Part shown: piece by piece, positions 1 to 5,906 of the stretch
How the letters are laid out: the number at the start of each line of letters is the position of its first letter
Numbering within the stretch: the first letter of the stretch is position 1
From: an uncultured Bacteroides sp.
GTDB lineage: Bacteria; Bacteroidota; Bacteroidia; Bacteroidales; Bacteroidaceae
Length of the DNA: 18,390 nucleotides
Reading direction: 5' to 3'
Assembly: GCA_934716785.1 (NCBI GenBank)
Contig: CAKUYM010000051.1
Span: forward strand, 1 to 18,390
Position numbers and translations under genes: made by a program
The notes under the pieces: generated by a model
Database searches by the model: none
Told to the model about the DNA's origin: nothing
What the model saw: only the letters and a program-made list of their open reading frames with translations

Positions 1-32
1 TCTGTATAGGTTAGCTAAGATATATGCATAAA

Positions 33-58
33 GGGGGAATTAACAAATGTTATCCCCC
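33..58 (-). terminator. Possible weak terminator hairpin downstream of the secreted-protein gene
   Basis: A G5/C5 stem (33-37 with 54-58) continues through an A-T pair, a 2-nt bulge and a second 5-bp stem (TAACA/TGTTA) closed by a 2-nt loop. Read on the minus strand, it lies about 65 nt past the stop codon of the gene ending at 124 and is followed by a short T-rich stretch (CTTTATG), which is a poor U-tract. It could end that transcript or one from outside the window. I see no supportable gene in 1-123. Confidence 0.35.
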
Positions 59-123
59 AAGAATTACAACTGAGCCTAATTCACCATCTTCACAGTTTGG
101 CCAGTCACGGATCTCGTGATACT

Positions 124-978
124 TTATTCTTTATTTATTCGTCTGGAAGTCTTCAAAACAGTCCACTTGACTTTGTGGGCATTCTCATAGCCTCCGGGCG
201 CATTGAAATACTCCTTGGTACTATCCTCTATAAATGTCTTCTTTGTTCGTGTGTTTAATGAGAAAAGCGGTGCAAGAGATGAACGTATCAAGGTTTTGTA
301 AGCACGTGCATCCAAAACATTGCGAGTTATAAAATTGAGTTCGAGGTCGGCAAAAGACTTATCGTCTGAATTATAATTGTCTTTGGCTTCATTGTAATGT
401 TCGACCATCGTATTCAATACGTTCGTGCGGGCTACGAGTTCATCTAAGAGACTGTTGTATCTGAAGGATGCCGGGCTTGAATTACTGATATATCCGCTTT
501 CAATGCAATCGTCCAGCATCAGATACTCATCAACAAGGCTTTTGTTGTCGAGTTCATAGATATATACCCGCGCATCATTCCAGTCTGGCTGCTTTGCTTC
601 CTCTTTCGGAGGCTTCACCGGCACTACCGATTTGGTGCCATACTTTGCATTGATAGTGTCTCCGACCGGTGCAAAAAGAGCTGTGTGGTCTCCGCCAAAC
701 AAAGCTATGGAAGCCTTATCGTTAACATTTTTTTTGTTGTCAGTCCCCGCTGTTGTACCATGGCGCTTGGGTTGTTCCTTATTGCGGCTTGAACTTGAAC
801 TGTTACTGGACTTTTCCGGAAGTTTTTGGGGCGCTACTTCCTGCTTGATTTCTTGTTTGACTTTTTGTTCGACTTTCTTTGTAGCATTCTTGAGTCTTTC
901 CTTGAAAGATTGCGCTGATGCATTAGGCACTCCAATAAGGACAGCCAGACTGAGAATAAAAATTGTACGTGATTTCAT
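124..978 (-). CDS. Secreted or periplasmic protein of unknown function, lysine/serine-rich N-terminus
   Basis: A 284-residue protein I do not recognise. It begins with a clear Sec signal peptide: MKSR, a hydrophobic core (residues 5-17) and an ASA-Q cleavage context near residue 22. The mature N-terminus (about 25-90) is low complexity, with alternating Lys/Glu/Gln, a serine run near residues 55-64 and more Lys/Asn, probably disordered or coiled coil. The rest (about 130-284) looks like an alpha-helical globular domain, with no cysteine pattern or catalytic motif I can name. There is no lipobox, so it is more likely periplasmic or secreted than a lipoprotein. It is transcribed alone and divergently from the mutarotase-family gene. 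The ATG at 976-978 is chosen because the signal peptide starts directly there. A good match to the Bacteroides -7 box lies about 50 nt upstream. Confidence 0.75.
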   Translation of the reverse strand: MKSRTIFILSLAVLIGVPNASAQSFKERLKNATKKVEQKVKQEIKQEVAPQKLPEKSSNSSSSSRNKEQPKRHGTTAGTDNKKNVNDKASIALFGGDHTALFAPVGDTINAKYGTKSVVPVKPPKEEAKQPDWNDARVYIYELDNKSLVDEYLMLDDCIESGYISNSSPASFRYNSLLDELVARTNVLNTMVEHYNEAKDNYNSDDKSFADLELNFITRNVLDARAYKTLIRSSLAPLFSLNTRTKKTFIEDSTKEYFNAPGGYENAHKVKWTVLKTSRRINKE

Positions 979-1028
979 AATAGTCTCTGTTTATAAAAGT
1001 TTTTTTACATAAAATTATTTAGACAGTT

Positions 1029-1036
1029 CAAAATTA
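1029..1036 (-). promoter_or_regulatory. Candidate Bacteroides -7 box for the secreted-protein gene
   Basis: On the minus strand the sequence is TAATTTTG, a full match to the Bacteroides TAnnTTTG -7 element, about 50 nt upstream of the ATG at 978. About 20 nt further upstream is a T-rich GTTTTC stretch that could serve as a weak -33 element. The assignment rests on consensus and distance only. Confidence 0.45.
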
Positions 1037-1245
1037 CGAAATAATTCTGTAGGCTATGAAAACGTACCGATTATTTTTCGGGCAAATAACACTTTTTTCT
1101 TGGAATAAAAAGCGGAGAAAGTATCCAAGGTCGAAATGCGTCTGTATAAAAAAGTAGGAGGTAACTAATACTTTTTCATTCCTGATTTGTATATTGTATA
1201 GGAATGCATTAATATTGTAGAAAAAACTGAGAAACATAGATTGCA

Positions 1246-1629
1246 ATGAAAACTGAAGGTTACAAAGTGCAGGAATATAAAGTTCCGGTGAAACGTTATT
1301 GTCAAACGATGGACTTGAAAGATGATCCGAAGTTGATAGAGGAGTATAAGAGACGGCATAGCGAGGCTGAGGCATGGCCTGAGATTAGAGCGGGAATTCG
1401 TGAAGTTGGTATTTTGGAGATGGAAATCTATATTTTGGACAATCGTCTGTTCATGATTGTGGAGACTCCGCTTGATTTTGATTGGGATACTGCCATGAAG
1501 AAGCTGGCCACCTTGCCCCGTCAGGCAGAATGGGAGGACTATATGGCAATGTTTCAAGTGTGCAAAAAAGGAGCTACTTCGGACGAAAAGTGGAGTATGA
1601 TGGAGCGCATGTTCTATTTGTATAAATGA
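1246..1629 (+). CDS. L-rhamnose mutarotase family (RhaM/DUF718-like) protein
   Basis: A 127-residue protein resembling the RhaM/DUF718 family. These are small ferredoxin-like-fold enzymes that interconvert anomers of L-rhamnose and related sugars in the cytoplasm. Supporting segments are KRYCQTMDL (16-24), EYKRRH (33-38, with H38 at the position of the catalytic His of RhaM), AWPEIRAGI (43-51), MEIYILDNRLFMIVE (59-73) and PRQAEWEDYMAMFQ (91-104). Length is close to the family norm of 105-115, with about 14 extra N-terminal residues before the conserved KRYCQ block. No sugar isomerase, kinase or transporter adjoins it, so the substrate (rhamnose, fucose or another sugar) cannot be set from context. 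Its stop codon (TGA, 1627-1629) lies inside the left end of the repeat element at 1626-2238, so that element abuts or inserted at the very end of this gene. Confidence 0.8.
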   Translation: MKTEGYKVQEYKVPVKRYCQTMDLKDDPKLIEEYKRRHSEAEAWPEIRAGIREVGILEMEIYILDNRLFMIVETPLDFDWDTAMKKLATLPRQAEWEDYMAMFQVCKKGATSDEKWSMMERMFYLYK

Positions 1630-1810
1630 AAAGCATCAGTACACACAAACTTTTGATTTTTAGCCTTCACCGGTTTCACCTCACGGCTTAAGACTTATGA
1701 GTGAGATAGTTACGGGTGAAGGCACGGGTTGAAAAGAGGTGAACCCTTGCGTTTTTGCTTTCACCTATGGAATTTGCCCATAATCGGTTGCCGGGGATAA
1801 TTCGGGTATA

Positions 1811-2071
1811 ATATAGCCTTATTGTGTCGGACATATAGATTCAATGTGATAGGGATATAGTTCCAATATACTGGATATATAAACACACCAACTCAAGTGT
1901 TAATGGATGAAATTCAGAGTGTTAATACTTGGCGCATAAGCTGTTAATAGCTGACAGCTCATCTATTAATACCTGACAACGGATTTACCATAAGCATATT
2001 TCCATTAGCTATAATGGTATCTATATATGCTATAATGATATCCGGATATGCTATAATGATATTTGTTTTAG
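1811..2071. repeat. Degenerate tandem array, about 12 units of 21-22 bp
   Basis: At the centre of the palindromic element, short AT-rich cores recur with a fixed step. ATATAG/ATATAA occurs at 1811, 1833, 1855 and 1877 (22-bp step). GTTAAT or ATTAAT occurs at 1899, 1921, 1943 and 1965 (22-bp step, same phase). GCTATAATGRTAT occurs at 2008, 2029 and 2050 (21-bp step). Unit tails vary strongly, so only the last three units look like ordinary recent tandem copies. The unit is not a multiple of 3 and no ORF crosses it. Two helical turns per unit would place the cores on one DNA face, as in iterons or multi-site operators, but no partner protein is visible here. Confidence 0.6.
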
Positions 2072-2091
2072 CTCAAGGGAGATTTTGAAAG

Positions 2092-2129
2092 ATTCAGGTG
2101 AAACCGAAAATGCCCGGTTTCACCTGAAT
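2092..2129. repeat. Perfect 15-bp inverted repeat (hairpin), 8-nt loop
   Basis: ATTCAGGTGAAACCG (2092-2106) pairs perfectly with 2115-2129 around the loop AAAATGCC. It is the inner part of the right arm of the palindromic element. A weaker version in the left arm pairs AGGTGAA (1737-1743) with TTCACCT (1760-1766). Neither strand has a proper T-tract after the stem, so intrinsic termination is possible but not supported; it lies about 145 nt beyond the minus-strand stop at 2272. Confidence 0.7.
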
Positions 2130-2271
2130 TCACCCCCTTGCCTTCACCCGCTATTGCCTTATCCATCGGCATTTCAAGAGTCTGGTGAAACCGGTGAATG
2201 GCAATAATCTTAAAATGGAGAAAACTCATGCTTTTCATCTCAACATCTCCCCTGAATGTGTGCTATTTTCC

Positions 2272-4299
2272 TTATTTCTGCTCCGGACGGGATGAACCCG
2301 TTCCGGCAAATTCTTCCGCGAATGGCAGGTAGTTGCCTTCTGGATTATGTGCTTTGTGTGCATTGTGATCATCAAGTATGGCAAATACGATAATGCGGAA
2401 TCGCCCATTGAATTCATTCTCTTTAAAAACCTCATGGAACAGTTTTGCCACATGGCGGGGTGGATTGCAGAATGCACCGCATCCTAACGCGCCAAGCACA
2501 AGAGCATCATGGTTGTGCTGCAAACCTATGCGCAGAATGGTGCGGATCTTATTCTTGACAGGTTCTACAAGGTAGTCGGCAATCATGCCATCCGGTGTCA
2601 GTTCCGGACGGTTTATTCCTGCCACAGAGATAAATGACATTTTTACAGGCTCTTCCATCAACTTGTAACCCTCCTTCTCCGACTCACGAAAGATAGTGGC
2701 ATCTGGTGTATAGATACCGCCAAAGTCGCGGTCGAGCGGATACTGGTGGCACGACATCTTGACGCCATATAGAGTTGCGTATGGGGCAAACTGGTAAAGC
2801 GAGCGGAACAGGTCGGTGCGGCGAAACAATGTTTCTTCCTGTGCCCCGGCTCCCGCAGTCACTCCACCTCCGGGATTGCGCCGGCTTGCCATATTCAAAA
2901 TGGCGGGGTTGTAACCTTCTCGCTTCAAGCGTATGCCTACGGAAAGGCAGTCCTCATTGACAACTTCAACGGTAGAGGTCGGTGTGGAGATATGAAACTC
3001 TTGATCGTAGAACACTGTTTCTGCAGCCATTCTTGTGCCATCGTCAAGAAGGATATGCTTGCCGGAATCGGTCGTATAATAGCCTTGCTGCACTATTCCG
3101 ACTGTATTCTGGAATTCTGCCACCCGCATCTCTCTTATTTTATAATAACTCCATGAGCCGCCTTTCTTACTCAATGGAAGGTATTCTTCAAGAAACTTTT
3201 GGGCGTTCCATTTGGTTTCGCCTGCCCATAAATCATCCGCCATGCGGAGGATTACATCATGAAATTCCAAATTAGTCTTGAAGTGCTGCGGCAGGGCATT
3301 GTATCCGACAGCCGTACCGAGGATATTGCCAAGCACGGCTCCTGTCGAATCACTGTCGCCTTTGTGGTTTACGGCCACAATAACAGCTTTCTCGAAGTCG
3401 TCAAAATACTTCACAGCACAGTAGAGGGCTATCGCCAGTGCTTCTTCGCCAACCCATCCCTCACCGATTGCACCGATACAGGCCACGTCGTCCTTAGAAT
3501 CATCTGCGAGTACAAGTGCCTTGCCGACCAAATGTCCCAGGTAGCCCATCTCTTTTTTATGTTGCGGATAGAGATTGCGCACAGCGTCCATTCCTTCACC
3601 GATATATTGCTTGAACGACTCCTTGGATGGAGCTTCGTCCAGCATCAGCCGGTAGATGATGTGTGCCTCAAGTGCAGCCGGAATATATCCCAACGGATGG
3701 CGATGGGTGATTATTGCCGCATCGGCAGCCTGTTGGTCCACAGTTTGGATGTCCTTGATGCGGGCTTCGCCGTTGTCATCCAATGTGGCTCCATACAAGG
3801 GAACAGGGGCGATACGCATCACTCCTCCACATCCTTTGCTGTTGTTGTCACCCTCTCCGCCATTTAGTATTTCTCTCAATGCAGTCATGCAAGTTATTCC
3901 CGGTGCACGTTGCTTGTTCAGTTCGGTGATATCTCTCAGCCAGCATTTATTATCCTGTGTGCTTGGCTGTCCGTTTTGTCCGAGATACCACTCGATGTAG
4001 GCTTTGCGAATGGCAGAGATGGGAGAACAGCCGGTATGCAGGGCATTCAGAATACCGTAGGCGGTATAAAGTGTCATCTGTGTGTCGTCGGAAATGATGG
4101 CTTTACCATTGTCAATGGGATCTCCCATCCATCCCATCCACCACTGTGTCGTGTCGAGCCGCGTTATTCCGGACTTGCCATAACGTTTTTGTATTCCTTC
4201 AAAGGAACTGATGAACTCTACGGGATAGCCGAGCGCATCACCTATGGCTCCGCCGATGAGCGATCCGCGTACTTTATCTTGTTGTAATGTCTTATTCAT
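2272..4299 (-). CDS. ADP-ribosylglycohydrolase (DraG/ARH) fused to bacterial-type poly(ADP-ribose) glycohydrolase (PARG macrodomain)
   Basis: A 675-residue cytoplasmic enzyme joining two unrelated ADP-ribose hydrolase folds. Residues 8-375 are an ADP-ribosylglycohydrolase domain with GDALG (20-24), the metal-binding DDT (71-73), GCGG (156-159), HRHP (199-202) and the second metal site GDSDSTG (314-320). Residues about 390-660 match the microbial PARG type, with the diagnostic GGG-X7-QEE signature (GGG 477-479, QEE 487-489) and a macrodomain-like GALGCGAF loop (603-610). The family chemistry is removal of ADP-ribose from proteins, nucleic acids or small molecules (ARH, dinuclear Mg) and cleavage of ribose-ribose bonds or terminal ADP-ribose (PARG). 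I chose the ATG at 4297-4299 because the conserved domain begins a few residues after it; an upstream in-frame extension to 4395 encodes a hydrophobic, non-conserved stretch. It lies 183 nt downstream of the WG-repeat gene on the same strand. No ADP-ribosyltransferase or SIR2 gene is visible nearby. Confidence 0.88.
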   Translation of the reverse strand: MNKTLQQDKVRGSLIGGAIGDALGYPVEFISSFEGIQKRYGKSGITRLDTTQWWMGWMGDPIDNGKAIISDDTQMTLYTAYGILNALHTGCSPISAIRKAYIEWYLGQNGQPSTQDNKCWLRDITELNKQRAPGITCMTALREILNGGEGDNNSKGCGGVMRIAPVPLYGATLDDNGEARIKDIQTVDQQAADAAIITHRHPLGYIPAALEAHIIYRLMLDEAPSKESFKQYIGEGMDAVRNLYPQHKKEMGYLGHLVGKALVLADDSKDDVACIGAIGEGWVGEEALAIALYCAVKYFDDFEKAVIVAVNHKGDSDSTGAVLGNILGTAVGYNALPQHFKTNLEFHDVILRMADDLWAGETKWNAQKFLEEYLPLSKKGGSWSYYKIREMRVAEFQNTVGIVQQGYYTTDSGKHILLDDGTRMAAETVFYDQEFHISTPTSTVEVVNEDCLSVGIRLKREGYNPAILNMASRRNPGGGVTAGAGAQEETLFRRTDLFRSLYQFAPYATLYGVKMSCHQYPLDRDFGGIYTPDATIFRESEKEGYKLMEEPVKMSFISVAGINRPELTPDGMIADYLVEPVKNKIRTILRIGLQHNHDALVLGALGCGAFCNPPRHVAKLFHEVFKENEFNGRFRIIVFAILDDHNAHKAHNPEGNYLPFAEEFAGTGSSRPEQK

Positions 4300-4352
4300 A
4301 AATATCTTATTTATATTGATTCTTTTTTTATTGTTTATGTAAAGGCCGATTG

Positions 4353-4360
4353 CAAAGTAA
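4353..4360 (-). promoter_or_regulatory. Weak candidate -7 box upstream of the ARH-PARG gene
   Basis: The minus strand reads TTACTTTG, one mismatch from TAnnTTTG, about 54 nt upstream of the ATG at 4299. This would give the gene its own promoter in the 183-nt gap after the WG-repeat gene. The -33 region is only T-rich, so the assignment is tentative. Confidence 0.3.
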
Positions 4361-4482
4361 CCGCATTTGATATATAAAAACGAGAAAATAAACAAAAAAA
4401 TAAACTTCTGATCTGCAAAAATAGAGAATTCTGTGGTTGACCGTTAGTTATCGCGTATGTTTGTCCTTCCCCAATGTAGTAA

Positions 4483-5670
4483 TCACTTTACTCTGATTCC
4501 TTTGCCATTCAGAACTTCGCCACAATAGAAGTCCTTCTTGCATAGGTACAGATCATAGCCTATGGCAGTGATGTCCCGATAGGCAGGAGGGGTGAGGATA
4601 TTGCCGTCGGGCGACATCAAGCCATACCAACCGCTTTCGGCCTCATAACGTTTGCACTTGGCAGACTTCTGCACAGGCACAGGTTCGGCATCTTCTACCT
4701 CACCGATCAGATTTCCGGCTTCGTCATAGCTTTTCGCGGTGGTATAGCGTAACTCTTCGGATGCGTAGGTCATGCCGTCGACGCTGTTAATCAAGAAATC
4801 CTCGACTAACTCACCTTGCAGGTTGTATTTTCGAAGCGTATGGTCGTTCATGGTAGCGGTAATCATACCGTCGGATACCCAGAGAGTGGCTTTCATAAAA
4901 GGCATGACACTTTTCATATTATCTGTAAGCAGGCTCTGTTTCCCATCTTTGCACACCACCCAGAATGTATCTACAGGTTGGATGCTTTCATATTCTGCCT
5001 TCAACACCCATTTGCCTTGCTTGTCAATCATCCCATATTTGTCGCGGCGGTCGTTATGTACAACGCAATGCTTATTGCGGAATACATACCCGTCGGCTCC
5101 GGTGAGATATGGAATTTCAGGGTCGATGACAATATCCCCTTTGGAGTTGATAAACTTGATCCATCCATTGTCATCCACTGATGCCAAGCCTTCCGAAAAA
5201 ATCCATGCATGCGCATACTGCGGCTTGATGGCTACTTCGCCCGTGAGCATGTTGAAATATCCGCGAGTCTTGCCGTTGCTGTAGCAAACGAGCGAGTCGC
5301 CGCCCAAAGGCTTTGCTATCCAATGTATTCCTTTGATGGTTTTTCTGCCGTCTCGTGTTTCCACATATCCGTCGTTTTCGTATGCGCGACTATAATATGT
5401 GGCGTTGCGTGACAGATAGCGTGAATCATAATCGGGTTTATAGCAATCTCTGTCGGCATTGGTTCTGTAATATATATTCTCTATGAAATCGAGCCCGATG
5501 GCGAAAGCTAATATCAACATTATGAATGCAAAGCTCCCGCCTGTGATATGGCGGATGATTCTTGCATATTTAGATTCTCCTTTCATGCCAAGTATCACAG
5601 TAAACCAGTTGGCGATGGCTATGAGGATACCGGTCAGTCCTTTCCAAAATAAAATAATTGCTCTTTTCAT
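4483..5670 (-). CDS. Membrane-anchored WG-repeat protein
   Basis: A 395-residue protein. The N-terminus holds two hydrophobic segments (about 8-28 and 44-61) separated by a short basic, probably cytoplasmic loop, so the C-terminal domain would also be cytoplasmic if both span the membrane, although topology is uncertain. The C-terminal part (about 120-390) is built of WG/KWG-type beta repeats: recurring patterns such as YFNMLTGEVAIKPQY, NGWIKFINSKGDIVIDPEI, KYGMIDKQGKWVLKAEY and WYGLMSPDGNILTPPAY. Such repeats probably form a propeller-like binding surface; no enzymatic role is known. I use the ATG at 5668-5670. A TTG three codons upstream is in frame, but its context (AAGAAG just before the ATG) is better read as a ribosome-binding stretch. 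The gene diverges from the TPR/AraC regulator across a 236-nt AT-rich gap, so shared regulation is possible. Confidence 0.78.
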   Translation of the reverse strand: MKRAIILFWKGLTGILIAIANWFTVILGMKGESKYARIIRHITGGSFAFIMLILAFAIGLDFIENIYYRTNADRDCYKPDYDSRYLSRNATYYSRAYENDGYVETRDGRKTIKGIHWIAKPLGGDSLVCYSNGKTRGYFNMLTGEVAIKPQYAHAWIFSEGLASVDDNGWIKFINSKGDIVIDPEIPYLTGADGYVFRNKHCVVHNDRRDKYGMIDKQGKWVLKAEYESIQPVDTFWVVCKDGKQSLLTDNMKSVMPFMKATLWVSDGMITATMNDHTLRKYNLQGELVEDFLINSVDGMTYASEELRYTTAKSYDEAGNLIGEVEDAEPVPVQKSAKCKRYEAESGWYGLMSPDGNILTPPAYRDITAIGYDLYLCKKDFYCGEVLNGKGIRVK

Positions 5671-5696
5671 CTTCTTCAATGCTTTTTGATTTATTG

Positions 5697-5753
5697 ATTT
5701 TATGTTTATTGATTCGTAATTTAATATTTCTTGATTTGTAATTTTATGTTTAT
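5697..5753. repeat. Short direct repeats in the AT-rich divergent intergenic region
   Basis: The 13-mer ATTTTATGTTTAT occurs at 5697-5709 and 5741-5753. Between and overlapping these, TTGATTYGTAATTT occurs at 5709-5722 and 5731-5744 (22-bp step). A small hairpin follows (ACTCTAT 5764-5770 with ATAGAGT 5777-5783). The repeats lie in the untranslated leader of the minus-strand WG gene, where they could be slippage products of AT-rich DNA or operator sites. Confidence 0.4.
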
Positions 5754-5843
5754 AGAATTTATAACTCTATGAAATAATAGAGTGGGAAAGTTTTTCATTT
5801 CTATCAGCTTCGGGCTATACAATGTCATTTTTCGAATTGTCTC

Positions 5844-5874
5844 TTGCACTTTTTATAGAAAATACATACCTTTG
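5844..5874 (+). promoter_or_regulatory. Bacteroides-type promoter for the TPR/AraC regulator
   Basis: TTGC at 5844-5847 is separated by 19 nt from TACCTTTG at 5867-5874, a full match to the TAnnTTTG -7 element with an acceptable -33 element and spacing. Transcription would begin near 5880, giving a leader of about 25 nt before the ATG at 5907. Confidence 0.7.
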
Positions 5875-5906
5875 GGGTGCGAAATGGTTAAACAGGGTAA
5901 GTTTTT

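Larger units (their letters stand above)
1626..2238. repeat. Non-coding 613-bp palindromic element with approximately 140-bp imperfect terminal inverted repeats
   Basis: This fills the convergent gap between the mutarotase-family gene and the ADP-ribose hydrolase gene and has no credible ORF. Its ends mirror each other: an 11-bp perfect outer repeat ATGAAAAGCAT (1626-1636) with ATGCTTTTCAT (2228-2238), a 15-bp perfect repeat TTCACCGGTTTCACC (1666-1680) with its complement (2184-2198), and a 10-bp repeat CGGGTGAAGG (1713-1722) with CCTTCACCCG (2141-2150). The outer 55 bp pair at 41 of 55 positions without gaps. TTCACC or GGTGAA occurs 11 times; on both sides the blocks sit about 40, 49, 89-90, 112-114 and 134-136 bp from the end. 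Right-arm block 2129-2134 (distance 104) is matched on the left by a degenerate GTTGAA (distance 102). I see no target-site duplication or transposase. It could be a non-autonomous, MITE-like element or a structured RNA/DNA locus. Confidence 0.75.

Noticed and set aside
632..1012. Plus-strand ORF opposite the secreted-protein gene
   Set aside because: It is antisense to a gene with a signal peptide, is Leu/Ser-rich as expected of a shadow frame, and resembles no family.
2008..2062. Three canonical TATAAT -10 promoters
   Set aside because: The GCTATAATG copies look like enteric -10 boxes, but Bacteroides housekeeping promoters use TAnnTTTG, and the copies are part of the tandem array.
1811..2071. 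CRISPR array
   Set aside because: Periodicity is 21-22 bp in total with no constant repeat separated by unique spacers, and no cas gene is in the window.
1626..2238. Insertion sequence with transposase
   Set aside because: The ends are inverted repeats, but there is no ORF of useful length and no clear target-site duplication, so only a non-coding element can be claimed.
3259..3867. 202-residue plus-strand ORF inside the ARH-PARG gene
   Set aside because: It is a shadow of the strongly conserved minus-strand coding frame and has no recognisable domain.
4300..4395. Longer start for the ARH-PARG protein (32 extra residues)
   Set aside because: The extension is hydrophobic and Lys/Asn-rich, is encoded by AT-rich leader DNA, and precedes an ATG placed directly before the conserved domain.
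5671..5679. TTG start three codons upstream of the WG-repeat ATG
   Set aside because: TTG is rare as a start in this group and the AAGAAG it would translate is better explained as the ribosome-binding region of the ATG at 5670.
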